A DNA stretch of 64,000 bases from Streptomyces sp. NBC_01549 (GCF_026339955.1 NZ_JAPEPW010000001.1:6283001-6347000), one strand, 5' to 3'. Shown: positions 15,476 to 24,441, numbered from the stretch's first letter. Translations and numbers: made by a program. Notes: a model not told the origin generated them from the sequence alone.

Positions 15476-16942
15476 TTACGCGAACCACCCCTGTGGGGAC
15501 GGGTTGGTGTTGCGCCAGATGTGCTTCGCCTCGCGGTACTCGGCGAGGCCGGAGGGTCCGAGCTCGCGCCCGAAGCCGGACTGCTTGAAACCGCCCCATT
15601 CCGCTTGAGGGACGTAGGGGTGGTAGTCGTTGATCCAGACCGTGCCGAGCCGTAGCCGGGCCGCCACGCGCTGGGCCTTGGCCTCGTCGGTGGTGAAGAC
15701 GGCGCCCGCGAGTCCGTAGATCGTGTCGTTGGCGAGCCGCACGGCCTCCGCCTCATCGCTGAAGCGCTCCACGGTCAGCACCGGCCCGAAGGACTCGTCC
15801 TGGACCACGGACATGTCGGAGGAGCACTCGTCCAGCACGGTCGGCGGATAGTAGAAGCCCGCCTCGAACTCGGGCCCGGAAGGCCGCGCGCCGCCGCAGC
15901 GCAGCACCGCGCCTTCCGCCAGCCCTTTGGCGACGTACGCCTCGACCTTGGCGCGATGGGCCGCCGAGACCAGCGGCCCGCTCTGTGCCCGCTCGTCGAA
16001 CGGGCCGCCGAGCCGGATCTCCGAGGCCCGGCGGACGAGTTCGTCGACGAACCGGTCGTGCAGCGAGTCCTCGACCAGCAACCGCGCCCCGGACGAACAG
16101 ACCTGTCCCGAGTGCAGGAAGACCGCGGTCAGCGCCATGTCGACGGCCGTCTCGAAGTCGGCGTCGGCGAAGACGATGTTCGGGTTCTTGCCGCCGAGCT
16201 CCAGGGCGACCTTCTTCACCGTCCCGGCCGCGGCCGCCATCAGTCGCCGCCCGGTCTGCAGCCCGCCGGTGAAGGAGACGAGGTCGACGTCCGGATGGTC
16301 ACCGAGCGGAGCCCCTGCCTCGGGGCCCGCGCCGAGGACGAGGTTGGCCACGCCTGGCGGCAGCCCGGCCTCCTCCAGCAGCCGCATCAGATGGATCGCC
16401 GTGTGCGGGGTGAGCTCGCTCGGCTTGAGGACGAAGGTGTTGCCCGCGGCGAGCGCCGGGGCGACCTTCCAGGCCGTCTGCAGGAGCGGATAGTTCCAGG
16501 GCGTGATCAGCGCGCACACCCCGACCGGCTCGTACACGACCCGGCTGTCGACGCTCGCCGTACCGGTCTCGACGACCCGGCCCGTCTCGGCGGCGGCCGC
16601 CCGCCCGAAGTAGCGGAAGCAGTTCGCGATGTCGTCGATGTCGTACTCGCTCTCGACGAGCCGCTTGCCCGTGTCGAGCGACTCGGCGCGGGCGAGCGCG
16701 TCCTTGTCGCGCAGGAGGAGGTCGGCGACGCGCAGCAGCAGGTCACCGCGGTCCGCGGCCGGGGTCGTGGGCCAGGGCCCCTCGTCGAAGGCGCGGCGCG
16801 CGGCGGCGATCGCCTCGACGGTGTCCTTGCCGCCGGCCTCGTCGACGACGCCCACCAGGGAGCCGTCGGCGGGGCAGCGGATCTCGCGTGTGCGCTCGTC
16901 GAGAGCGCTCCGCCACGTACCGTCGATGAACAGGTCAGGCAC
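15476..16942 (-). CDS. betB: betaine-aldehyde dehydrogenase (aldehyde dehydrogenase family)
   Basis: 488 residues from GTG 16942, GGGAGG five bases upstream, overlapping the end of the Rieske oxygenase gene by eight bases. Active-site residues are present: TPWNYPLLQ (Asn150), KPSE, Glu248 in LELGGKNPN, nucleophile Cys282 in SGQVCSSGARL, and ESFGPV. NAD-dependent oxidation of betaine aldehyde to glycine betaine is expected from the operon context; the sequence alone only proves an ALDH. With a four-electron choline oxidase in the same operon the enzyme may clear betaine aldehyde that escapes. Confidence 0.85.
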   Translation of the reverse strand: MPDLFIDGTWRSALDERTREIRCPADGSLVGVVDEAGGKDTVEAIAAARRAFDEGPWPTTPAADRGDLLLRVADLLLRDKDALARAESLDTGKRLVESEYDIDDIANCFRYFGRAAAAETGRVVETGTASVDSRVVYEPVGVCALITPWNYPLLQTAWKVAPALAAGNTFVLKPSELTPHTAIHLMRLLEEAGLPPGVANLVLGAGPEAGAPLGDHPDVDLVSFTGGLQTGRRLMAAAAGTVKKVALELGGKNPNIVFADADFETAVDMALTAVFLHSGQVCSSGARLLVEDSLHDRFVDELVRRASEIRLGGPFDERAQSGPLVSAAHRAKVEAYVAKGLAEGAVLRCGGARPSGPEFEAGFYYPPTVLDECSSDMSVVQDESFGPVLTVERFSDEAEAVRLANDTIYGLAGAVFTTDEAKAQRVAARLRLGTVWINDYHPYVPQAEWGGFKQSGFGRELGPSGLAEYREAKHIWRNTNPSPQGWFA

Positions 16943-18080
16943 TGGGGCCTCCCAATTGCCGGATCAGCCACTCGTGGAAGATCCCGATGTGGTGCTCGGT
17001 GGGCACCAGGACACCACCCTTCCGGTACGCCCGCGAGGCCATGGCCGGCTGCGTACGTTCACAGGCCTCAAAATCCTGTTCGTTGACCCGGTGGAAGAGC
17101 TCGACGGACTTGGACACGTCCGCCCCCGACTCCACGACCTCCGGCGCGTAGAGCCAGTCGCACTCGACGACCGTGCGGTCCTCGGCGAGCGGGAACATGC
17201 GGTGCAGGATGACATGGTCGGGCACCAGATTGATGAAGACCGTCGGTTTCACAGTGATCGCGTAGTAGCGGCGGTCCTGGTCGTCCGCTATGTCGGGCAG
17301 CCGGCCGAAGCCCTCGCTGCCGTCGACCGTGAAGCCCTGGATGTCCTCGCCGAACTCGGCGCCGTGCCCCACGTAGTACTGCGCCGCGTAGCCATCGGCG
17401 AACTCCGGGAGGACGTCGACGAGTTCGGGGTGGATCGTCGCGCAGTGGTAGCACTCCATGAAGTTCTCGACGATCAGCTTCCAGTTCGCCTTCACGTCGT
17501 AGGTGATGCGTTTGCCGAGGGCCAGCTTCTCGGTGCCGTAGTGCTCGATGGCGGCCGCGTCGCCCAGCCGCTCCACGGCCGCGCCCATCACCGTCCTCTC
17601 GAAGGAGGGCGGCTCGTCGGCCAGGCACACCCAGGCATACCCGAGCCATTCCCGCAGCGCGACCTTGACCAGGCCGTACTCGTCGCGGTCGACGTCCGGC
17701 ATCTTGATCAGGTTGGGCGCGGCGACCAACTTGCCGTCGAGGTCGTAGGTCCAGGCGTGATAGGGGCACTGCAGATTGCGCCGGACCTCGCCGGACTCCT
17801 CGGTGCACAGCCGGGCCCCGCGGTGGCGGCAGATGTTCAGAAAGGCGCGCAGCTCACCCGTGCGCGAGCGGGTGATCAGTACGCTCTCGCGGCCGACCTG
17901 GACGGTGCGGAAGGCGCCGGGCCCGGCGAGATCCGCGGAGCGGACCGCACAGAACCACATCGATTCGAACAGGGACTCCTGCTCCTGCCGGAAGATCTCC
18001 GGGTCGGTGTAGTAGTGCCCGGGGAGAGTGGCGATCAGGCTGGGGGAGAGGGGGGACGGGGAGACGGGGGTCGTCGTCAC
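16935..18080 (-). CDS. gbcA: Rieske non-heme oxygenase, probable glycine betaine demethylase (GbcA-like)
   Basis: 381 residues from GTG 18080 with AGGAG seven bases upstream. Rieske [2Fe-2S] ligands C84-x-H86 (CRHRGARLC) and C105-x2-H108 (CPYHAWTYD). The catalytic domain has the mononuclear iron motif N206-x5-H212-x4-H217 (ENFMECYHCATIHPEL). This pattern and the neighbours match glycine betaine monooxygenase, which makes dimethylglycine and formaldehyde. It needs reduced ferredoxin; the divergent Rieske ferredoxin and reductase genes at 24573-26121 are the likely donors. Stachydrine or carnitine demethylation are alternatives, but the downstream dimethylglycine and sarcosine oxidases favour betaine. 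Confidence 0.82.
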   Translation of the reverse strand: MTTTPVSPSPLSPSLIATLPGHYYTDPEIFRQEQESLFESMWFCAVRSADLAGPGAFRTVQVGRESVLITRSRTGELRAFLNICRHRGARLCTEESGEVRRNLQCPYHAWTYDLDGKLVAAPNLIKMPDVDRDEYGLVKVALREWLGYAWVCLADEPPSFERTVMGAAVERLGDAAAIEHYGTEKLALGKRITYDVKANWKLIVENFMECYHCATIHPELVDVLPEFADGYAAQYYVGHGAEFGEDIQGFTVDGSEGFGRLPDIADDQDRRYYAITVKPTVFINLVPDHVILHRMFPLAEDRTVVECDWLYAPEVVESGADVSKSVELFHRVNEQDFEACERTQPAMASRAYRKGGVLVPTEHHIGIFHEWLIRQLGGPSA

Positions 18081-18091
18081 GTGCGGACTCC

Positions 18092-19246
18092 TCAGGCGGG
18101 CGCGGCGGCGAGGCGGTGGGGGTCGAACAGCCCGATCGGATGATCGGTGGTGCCGGTCAGGGCGAGGTCGGCGACTATCTCGCCGACGACCGGCACAAAC
18201 TTGAAGCCGTGCCCGGAGAATCCGCAGGCCACGGTCACGGACTCCGGGTGAGCGGGGTGGCGGGCGATGACGAAGTGCTCGTCGGGGGTGTTGGAGTACA
18301 TACAGGTGGCAGCCTTGAGGAAGGTGCCCGGCAGATCCGGGATGTGCCGGGACATGTGATCCGCCATGGCCTGGACCTCGTTCTCGTGGACTGTCCGGTC
18401 GATGGCCTCCGGGGTGGTCACGATCCCCTTACGGAAGAAAGCGACCTTGGCTCCCAGCTCCGGCCCGTCGATCGACGGGAAGCCGTACGCCTGGACTCCG
18501 GCCGCGTCCTCCCAGATGTAGATCGGGTGGTTCTCCGGCAGGAACGGCTGGACCCCGCCCCTCGGCTGGAACCAGTACATGACCTGGCGCTCGATCGTGA
18601 ACGGGACCCCGAGATCGGTGAGCAACTGCGGTGCCCACGCGCCCGGGCAGATCACCAGCTGGGCCGCCGTGTAGGTGTTCTCGGCCGTGTGGACGCGTAC
18701 TCCGTCCCGGTACGGCTCCCAGCGGGTCATCGGTTCGTCGAAGTGCAGGTCCGCGCCCTGCCGGGTGGCGAGCTGTAGGTGCGCGGCGACGGTGTTCTCG
18801 GGGCGCACGAGCCCGGCGCGCGCCTCGTACAGCGCGACCTCGTCGTCCTTCGGGCTCAGGGTCGGGAAACGGCGGCGGATCTCGGAGGCGTCCAGCATCT
18901 CGTGCGGCAGGTTCCACTGCTCGGCGGAGAGCAGCGAACCGGAGACCGTCCGCGAGTCGGGGCGTCCGACCATGACGCCGCCGCAGAGGGTGGCGATCTC
19001 CCGGCCGGTCGCCCGCTCCAGCTCATCGTACAGCTCGTACGAGCGCAGCAGCAGCGGCACGTACGCCGGGTCCTCGAAGTAGGACTGGCGGGTGATGCGG
19101 GAACCGCCGTGGCTGGAGCCGCGGTTGTGCACCGGGCCGAACTTCTCCAGGCCCAGCACGCGGGCACCGCGGGCGGACAGATGGTGGGCGGCGGCGCTGC
19201 CCATACCGCCGAGACCGATCACGATCACGTCGTACGTGGGGGACAC
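18092..19246 (-). CDS. solA: monomeric sarcosine oxidase
   Basis: 384 residues from GTG 19246, chosen because GAGGAGG lies six bases upstream; a longer frame from 19279 has no ribosome site. FAD-binding GLGGMGSAAA near the N-terminus, the GSSHGGSRITR segment that contacts flavin, and Cys315 in ATCMYSNTPDEHF, the same number and context as the cysteine that carries covalent FAD in Bacillus monomeric sarcosine oxidase. It should turn sarcosine into glycine, formaldehyde and H2O2. The gene lies between the dimethylglycine oxidase and betaine demethylase genes, which supports sarcosine over N-methyltryptophan as substrate. Confidence 0.85.
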   Translation of the reverse strand: MSPTYDVIVIGLGGMGSAAAHHLSARGARVLGLEKFGPVHNRGSSHGGSRITRQSYFEDPAYVPLLLRSYELYDELERATGREIATLCGGVMVGRPDSRTVSGSLLSAEQWNLPHEMLDASEIRRRFPTLSPKDDEVALYEARAGLVRPENTVAAHLQLATRQGADLHFDEPMTRWEPYRDGVRVHTAENTYTAAQLVICPGAWAPQLLTDLGVPFTIERQVMYWFQPRGGVQPFLPENHPIYIWEDAAGVQAYGFPSIDGPELGAKVAFFRKGIVTTPEAIDRTVHENEVQAMADHMSRHIPDLPGTFLKAATCMYSNTPDEHFVIARHPAHPESVTVACGFSGHGFKFVPVVGEIVADLALTGTTDHPIGLFDPHRLAAAPA

Positions 19247-19294
19247 AGGGGCCTCCTCATGCCATTTCGCCGGGCTCATGTCTATTGATCGGTT

Positions 19295-21820
19295 TCAGCG
19301 GCGGATTCGGTTCATCTTCGGGTCGAAGAGGGGTTCTTCCGCGACGGTCGCGGGGACCTTCTCGCCGAAGTACTCGATGTGCACGCCCGTGCCGGTCGGG
19401 AGCGCCGGCAGCCAGGCGTACGCGACGCAGCGGCCCAGCGTGTAGCCGTACGAGGCGCTGGTCAGGTAACCCGCCGGGGCGCCGTCGATGTAGACGGGCT
19501 CCTTGCCGAGCACGACCGTGACCGGGTCGTCGAGGAGGAGCGGGGTGAGCCTGCGTGCGGGTTCCTCGGTGGCGAGGCCTCGCAGCGCCTCCTGGCCGAC
19601 GAACCCGTCCTTGTCCATCCGGACCGCGAAGCCGACCCCCGCCTCGAACGGGTTGTGCTCGTCGGTCATGTCCACGCCCCAGGCGCGATAGCCCTTCTCC
19701 AGCCGCAGACTGTTGAAGGCGGAGCGCCCTGCCGCGATCACGCCGTGCTCCTGGCCCGCGTCCCACAGTGTGTCCCAGAGCCTGAGCCCCAGATCGGCGG
19801 ACGTATACAACTCCCAGCCGAGCTCGCCGACGTACGACAGCCGCATCGCCGTCACCGGGACGTGCCCGAGATGGGTCTCCTTCGCGCGGAAGTAGCCGAA
19901 GCCCTCGTGTGAGAAGTCGTCGCGGGTCAGCGGTTGCACGAGCTCGCGGGCGAGCGGACCCCACACGCCGACGCAGCACGTGCCGGAGGTGATGTCCCTG
20001 ATCTGTACTCCCCCAGTGTCGGCTTCGCTCGAGCGGGAGGTGCCCCCACCCGGTGCGTGCCGGATCAGCCAGTCCAGGTCCGTGGGGGAGTTGGCGCCCA
20101 CCTGGAAGCGGTCCGGGGCGAGGCGCGCGACGGTGAGGTCGGAGCGCACGCCGCCCGTCTCGTCCAGGAGCAGGGTGTAGGTGACGGCGCCCGGCTTCTT
20201 GCGGAGGTTGTTGGTGGTCATCCGCTGGAGGAAGTCGAGGGCCCCGGGCCCGGTGACTTCGAGGCGGCGCAGCGGGGTCATGTCGTACAGGGCGACCTTC
20301 TCGCGGGTCGCCTTCGCCTCGGCGGCCGCGATGGGCGACCAGTAGCGGGCCGACCAGGCGTCGCGTTCGGGGAGTCGCAAGCCGTCCACGAGCGGGGCGT
20401 TCGCCTCGTACCAGTGCGGGCGTTCCCAGCCGCCGCCCTCCAGGAAATACGCGCCGAGTTCCTGCTGCCGGGCGTAGAAGGGGCTGACGCGCAGGGGGCG
20501 TGGGTCGTCCATCGGCTGGAGGGGGTGCAGGACGTCGTACACCTCGATGAACTGCCGTGAGCCGCGCTCGCGGACGTACGACGGTGAGCGCTGCGCGTCC
20601 TCGAAGCGCGTGAGGTCGCATTCGTGCAGGTCGATGGAGGCGCGCCCGTCGACCATCCACTCGGCGACCGCCTTCGCGACCCCCGCGGAGTGGGTGACCC
20701 AGACGGCCTCGGCCAGCCAGAAACCGCGCAGCTCGCGCGATTCCCCGAGCACCGGCATGCCGTCCGGGGTGAAGGAGAAGACGCCGTTGAAGCCCTCCTC
20801 GATCTCCGTCTCGCGCAGGGCGGGCATCAGCCAGCGGCAGTCGTCCCAGCTCGGGGCCCAGTCCTCCTCGGTGAAGGGGTACGAGGACGGCATCTCCATG
20901 TCGTTGGCGCGTGCCTCGTCGTACGGGAGGATCCCGAAGGGGTCCACGGGGAGCGGCTTGTGGGCGTAGCTGCCGATGCCGATGCGGTCGTGGTGTTCGC
21001 GGAAGTAGAGGTCGCGGTCCTGGAAGCGGAGGATGGGCTTCGAGGCGTCGGTCGAGGCGTGGGCGGTCGCTCCGGAGCCGGCGCCCGGGGTGGCTTCGGT
21101 CAGTTCGGGGAGCTGCTTGGTCTTCGCGTACTGGTGTGCGAGCGGCTGAAGGGGGACGTCGACCCCGGCCATCCGGCCGATGACCGGGCCCCAGAAACCG
21201 GCAGCGGAGACGACGTGGTCGGCGGGGAAGGTGCCGCGGTCGGTGACCACGGCGGTGACCTTGCCGTCCTCCTGTTCGATGCCGGTGACCGTGTGGCGGT
21301 CAAGGAAGCGGGCCCCCTTCTCGGTGGCGCGTTCCATCTGGGCGCGGGCCGCGAGTACGGCGCGGGCCAGGCCGTCGTCGGGGGTGTGGAAGCCGCCGAG
21401 GACGGCCGACTGGTCGATGAGCGGCCACAGTTCCTTGCAGCGGGCCGCACTGACGATCTCGCCGCGTACGCCCCAGGAGGCCGCGTAGCCGGCCTTGCGG
21501 TGCAGGTCGGCGAGGCGCTCGGGCGTGGTCGCGAGTTCGAGACCGCCGACCGGGTTGAAGCAGGAGACGCCATCGACCTGGAGGGAGTTGAACTTCTCCA
21601 CGGTGTACCGGGCGAACGCAGTGAGCGTCTTGGACGGGCTGGTCTGGAACACCAGGCCCGGCGCGTGCGAGGTGGAGCCGCCCGGGGCGGGCAGCGGCCC
21701 CTGCTCGAGAACGGTGACGTCGGTCCAGCCGCGGGCGGTCAGCTCGTCGGCGAGGGAGCAGCCGACGATGCCGGCGCCGATGATGACGACACGGGGATGG
21801 TTTGCGGGCGTGCTGGACAT
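19295..21820 (-). CDS. dmg: dimethylglycine oxidase: DAO-type flavoprotein fused to GcvT folate domain
   Basis: 841 residues, ATG 21820 with AAGGAGG upstream. Residues 1-400 are a DAO-type FAD domain (IIGAGIVGCS; GGSTSHAPGLVFQ holds the His52 that should bind FAD covalently). Residues about 430-840 are an aminomethyltransferase (GcvT) domain with RRLEVTGPGALDFLQR, SYVGELGWELY and GYRAWG-D. The pair is the layout of Arthrobacter dimethylglycine oxidase: dimethylglycine is oxidised to sarcosine and the one-carbon unit is channelled to tetrahydrofolate. A 14-residue Gly/Ser stretch near residue 595 is encoded by what looks like an intergenic-type repeat. Sarcosine dehydrogenase is the main alternative. 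Confidence 0.82.
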   Translation of the reverse strand: MSSTPANHPRVVIIGAGIVGCSLADELTARGWTDVTVLEQGPLPAPGGSTSHAPGLVFQTSPSKTLTAFARYTVEKFNSLQVDGVSCFNPVGGLELATTPERLADLHRKAGYAASWGVRGEIVSAARCKELWPLIDQSAVLGGFHTPDDGLARAVLAARAQMERATEKGARFLDRHTVTGIEQEDGKVTAVVTDRGTFPADHVVSAAGFWGPVIGRMAGVDVPLQPLAHQYAKTKQLPELTEATPGAGSGATAHASTDASKPILRFQDRDLYFREHHDRIGIGSYAHKPLPVDPFGILPYDEARANDMEMPSSYPFTEEDWAPSWDDCRWLMPALRETEIEEGFNGVFSFTPDGMPVLGESRELRGFWLAEAVWVTHSAGVAKAVAEWMVDGRASIDLHECDLTRFEDAQRSPSYVRERGSRQFIEVYDVLHPLQPMDDPRPLRVSPFYARQQELGAYFLEGGGWERPHWYEANAPLVDGLRLPERDAWSARYWSPIAAAEAKATREKVALYDMTPLRRLEVTGPGALDFLQRMTTNNLRKKPGAVTYTLLLDETGGVRSDLTVARLAPDRFQVGANSPTDLDWLIRHAPGGGTSRSSEADTGGVQIRDITSGTCCVGVWGPLARELVQPLTRDDFSHEGFGYFRAKETHLGHVPVTAMRLSYVGELGWELYTSADLGLRLWDTLWDAGQEHGVIAAGRSAFNSLRLEKGYRAWGVDMTDEHNPFEAGVGFAVRMDKDGFVGQEALRGLATEEPARRLTPLLLDDPVTVVLGKEPVYIDGAPAGYLTSASYGYTLGRCVAYAWLPALPTGTGVHIEYFGEKVPATVAEEPLFDPKMNRIRR
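20005..20049. repeat. Streptomyces intergenic-type repeat inside the dimethylglycine oxidase gene
   Basis: The plus strand reads GTACTCCCCCAGTGTCGGCT and continues through CTCGAGCGGGAGGTGCCCCCAC. I recognise this style of element (C-run, central CTCGAGC-like core, C-run) from Streptomyces intergenic regions. Here it is translated in frame as the Gly/Ser-rich stretch of the GcvT domain. Recognition is from memory, not a search. Confidence 0.5.
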
Positions 21821-21863
21821 GCCCCTCCTTGCCGGGGGAGTGGACGCGCTCAGGGGTCGGGGA

Positions 21864-22184
21864 TCAGGCGGTGGGAACGTGGGGCCGCTCGGCGGCGATG
21901 GTGGTGTCCTCGCCGTGCCCGGAACGGACCACCGTGTTGCCGGGGAGGGCGAGGAGCCGGTTGCGGAGCGAGGCCTCGATGGTGGGCCGGCCCGCGTACG
22001 AGCGGCCGGTCGTGCCGGGGCCGCCGTGGAAGCTGACCGGCGCGCCCGTGCTCCTGCACCCCGACGACAACGAGTTGTGGTCCTTCACCCACCCCGGCCG
22101 CAAGCCGGACGGGGCGACGACGCGTTGGACCCGTACCGCGTGGTCCTGTCGGTGACCGTGTCCCTGGGGCTCGGCTCGGCTCAC
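21864..22184 (-). pseudogene. MBL-fold hydrolase pseudogene with an internally inverted segment
   Basis: The minus-strand frame starts with a GTG that overlaps the stop of the formaldehyde dehydrogenase gene (GTGA), as an intact partner gene would. Residues from about 22031 down to 21864 match the C-terminus of MBL-fold hydrolases (FHGGPGTTGRSYAGRPTIEA, NTVVRSGHGEDTTI). The zinc-binding HxHxDH part is absent. Instead, the plus strand of 22033-22116 encodes TGAPVLLHPDDNELWSFTHP, which is the segment that normally lies upstream in the same protein. So an inner piece has been inverted and other parts deleted. Intact homologues sit next to mycothiol-dependent formaldehyde dehydrogenase genes in actinobacteria. 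Confidence 0.7.
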
Positions 22185-23266
22185 AGGACCACCACCGACC
22201 GCAGTACCTCACCGCGGTGCATCTTGGCGAACGCCTCCTCGACCTGGTCGAGGGAGATGGTCTCGCTGACGAAGGCGTTGAGGTCGAGCAGCCCGTACAG
22301 GTACTGGTCGATGAGGAACGGGAAGTCGCGGCTCGGCAGGCAGTCGCCGTACCAGGAGGACTTCAGCGCACCGCCGCGTGAGAACAGGTCGATCAGGGGG
22401 AGGTCGATCTTCATCTCGGGGTCCGGGACGCCGACCTGGACGAGCACACCCGCGTGGTCACGCATGTAGAAGGCCTGCTTGTACGTCTCCGGGCGGCCCA
22501 CCGCGTCGATGGCGATGTCGACCCCGAAACCGCCGGTGAGCGCGCGCACGGCCTCGACGGGATCCGTGCCGCGCGAGTTCACCGTGTGGGTGGCGCCGAA
22601 CTTCTCGGCCTGGTCGAGCTTCTTGTCGTCGATGTCGACGGCGATGACCTTCATCGCGCCGTTGAGACAGGCACCCGCGATCGCCGCGTTGCCGACGCCT
22701 CCGCAGCCGATGACGGCGACCGTGTCACCGCGCCCGACGTTGCCGGTGTTGACCGCGGCGCCGTATCCGGCCATCACCCCGCAGCCGATCAGGCCCGCGG
22801 CCTCGGGGCGGGCGGCCGGGTCGATCTTCACCGCCTGCCCCGCCGCGACCAGGGTCTTCTCGGCGAAGGCGCCGATGCCCAGCGCGTTGCTGAGCGGCGT
22901 GCCGTCGAGCAGCGTCATCGGCTGGGTGGCGTTACGGGAGTCGAAGCAGTACCAGGGGCGGCCACGGCGACAGGAGCGACAGGTTCCGCAGGGGGCCCGC
23001 CAGGCGAGGACCACGTAGTCGCCGGGGACCAGGTCGGTGACGCCGTCGCCGACCGCCTCGATCGTGCCGGCCGCCTCGTGGCCGAGGAGGAAGGGGAAGT
23101 CGTCGGTGATCGCGCCCTGCCGGTAGTGCAGATCCGTGTGGCAGACCCCGCAGGCCTGGACGTTGACGAGCACCTCACCGGGGCCCGGGTCGGGAACGAC
23201 GATGGTCTGCACCTCGACGGGTGCGCCCTTCTTGACGGCGACTACGGCACGGACCTCGTGTGGCAC
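22181..23266 (-). CDS. mscR: S-(hydroxymethyl)mycothiol dehydrogenase
   Basis: 361 residues from GTG 23266, with AGGAG seven bases upstream; the longer frame to 23320 lacks a ribosome site. Zinc-dependent alcohol dehydrogenase of class III type: catalytic Zn ligands Cys42 (ACGVCHTD) and His63 (LLGHEAAG), structural zinc cysteines at 93, 96, 99 and 107 (CGTCRSC ... WYC), and NAD-binding VIGCGGVGNAA. The SRNATQPMTLLDGTPLSNALGIGAFAEKT region is characteristic of the mycothiol-dependent branch. It detoxifies the formaldehyde released by the betaine demethylase and sarcosine oxidase. It is first in the long choline operon; two IclR-type motifs lie just upstream. Confidence 0.85.
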   Translation of the reverse strand: MPHEVRAVVAVKKGAPVEVQTIVVPDPGPGEVLVNVQACGVCHTDLHYRQGAITDDFPFLLGHEAAGTIEAVGDGVTDLVPGDYVVLAWRAPCGTCRSCRRGRPWYCFDSRNATQPMTLLDGTPLSNALGIGAFAEKTLVAAGQAVKIDPAARPEAAGLIGCGVMAGYGAAVNTGNVGRGDTVAVIGCGGVGNAAIAGACLNGAMKVIAVDIDDKKLDQAEKFGATHTVNSRGTDPVEAVRALTGGFGVDIAIDAVGRPETYKQAFYMRDHAGVLVQVGVPDPEMKIDLPLIDLFSRGGALKSSWYGDCLPSRDFPFLIDQYLYGLLDLNAFVSETISLDQVEEAFAKMHRGEVLRSVVVL

Positions 23267-23282
23267 GACAAGCTCCTCTGCT

Positions 23283-23318
23283 GTTGCGCAATGCGCGATG
23301 GGTTGCGCGATGAGGAAC
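23283..23318. promoter_or_regulatory. paired 17-bp motifs upstream of mscR, candidate IclR operators
   Basis: GTTGCGCAATGCGCGAT (23283-23299) and GTTGCGCGATGAGGAAC (23302-23318) start 19 bases apart. A related pair with the same 19-base offset lies upstream of the iclR gene at 24442-24477. The shared core is GTTGCGC-AT-GCG-AAC, a partial palindrome of the sort IclR proteins bind. Confidence 0.6.
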
Positions 23319-23409
23319 ATATTGAGAACGCCGTCATGGGGTCGTCAAGGGGTCGGGGTTAACCCTTGGCAAAAGGAACGGGCCGCCCGAAACGTGCCGG
23401 ACACACAGA

Positions 23410-23443
23410 GGGGCGGGGTCGGGAGAGTCCCGTGCCCCGCCCC
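23410..23443 (-). terminator. GC-rich hairpin, terminator of the iclR gene
   Basis: GGGGCGGGG pairs with CCCCGCCCC, with an inner GGG/CCC stem. It lies 93 bases beyond the iclR stop codon in the direction of its transcription and before the mscR promoter motifs. There is no T-run, as is common in Streptomyces. Confidence 0.6.
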
Positions 23444-23450
23444 GTCGGAG

Positions 23451-23490
23451 GCGCGGGGAACCGCGCGACCGGCCACATACGGCCCGCGGC
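23451..23490. repeat. Streptomyces intergenic palindromic repeat
   Basis: GCGCGGGGAACCGCGC forms a 6-bp stem with a GGAA loop, followed by GACCGGCCACATACGGCCCG. This GGGGAACCGCGCGACC-type element is common between genes in Streptomyces, as I recall. It lies between the iclR stop and its terminator hairpin. Confidence 0.55.
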
Positions 23491-23535
23491 TCCACCGATG
23501 TCCCCGGCGGTCCGGACCCGCGCCCGTGAGGGCTC

Positions 23536-24357
23536 TCAGAAGCCGTACCCCATACGCCGCGACAGGTCGGCCCCGGCCGCCACCGTCCGCTTGGCCAGCT
23601 CCGGCAGCCGGTCGGAGTTCAGCCGGTACACCGGCCCCGACACGCTGATCGCCCCGATCACCTTGCCGTCATGCGCACGGATCGGCGCGGCCACGGCGGC
23701 GAGCCCCAGCTCCAGCTCCTCGATGGTGACGCCGTAGCCCTGCTCGATCACGGCCTCCAACTCGGCGCGCAGCACGGTCGTACCCGTGATCGTGCGCTCG
23801 GTGAAGCGCGGCAGGGTGCGCGCGAGCAGGCCTTCGCGCAGGGTGGGCGGCATGTGTGCGAGCAGCACCTTGCCGCTGGAGGTCGCGTGCAGCGGGGTGC
23901 GCCTTCCCAGCCAGTTCTGCGCGGTGACCGACGCGGTGCCGCGCGCCTGCATGATGTTGACCGCCGCGTCGTCGTCGAGCACCGCGATGTTGACGGTCTC
24001 GCCCAGCTCGTCGGCGAGTTCGCGGCAGACCGGTACGCCCTCCTGGGAGATGTCGAGGCGCACCGCCGCCGCCCCCGCCAGGCGCAGTACGGCGGCCCCC
24101 AGGTAGTACTTCCCGCGGTCCTTGGCCTGGGCCACCAGACCGCGGTTCTCCAGGACGCCGAGCAGGCGGAAGGCGGTGGACTTGTGCACGTCCAGCTCCT
24201 CGGCGATCTCGGTGACCCCGGCCTCGCCGAGCCGGGCGAGGATCTCCAGCACACTCACGGCGCGGTCCACCGACTGGACGGCGCTGCCGGCCCCTCTCCC
24301 GCTCTGCTTCTCGGAACTCTCCTCGGTGTGCTCATCCTGCTTCTGCGTGCGGGTCAT
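23536..24357 (-). CDS. IclR-family transcriptional regulator of the choline island
   Basis: 273 residues. After a charged, disordered first 27 residues comes the IclR winged helix (about 28-90: SVDRAVSVLEILARLGEAGV, then LDVHKSTAFRLLGVLE), then the effector domain (about 105-265) with the typical GRRTPLHATSSGKVLLA and the QGYGVTIEELELGLAAVAAPI segment. It lies between the catabolic operon on the minus strand and the divergent ferredoxin genes. Paired 17-bp motifs occur upstream of both mscR and iclR, so I infer that it controls the catabolic operon, the electron-transfer genes and itself, probably in response to betaine or a downstream methylamine. Confidence 0.85.
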   Translation of the reverse strand: MTRTQKQDEHTEESSEKQSGRGAGSAVQSVDRAVSVLEILARLGEAGVTEIAEELDVHKSTAFRLLGVLENRGLVAQAKDRGKYYLGAAVLRLAGAAAVRLDISQEGVPVCRELADELGETVNIAVLDDDAAVNIMQARGTASVTAQNWLGRRTPLHATSSGKVLLAHMPPTLREGLLARTLPRFTERTITGTTVLRAELEAVIEQGYGVTIEELELGLAAVAAPIRAHDGKVIGAISVSGPVYRLNSDRLPELAKRTVAAGADLSRRMGYGF

Positions 24358-24441
24358 AGCTCAACTCTCACCACCTGACGGCCCGGTTTGGGCCGCATCT
24401 GCGGGAAGCCCTTGACGTGACGGGACCCCCGCGCGGATTCT

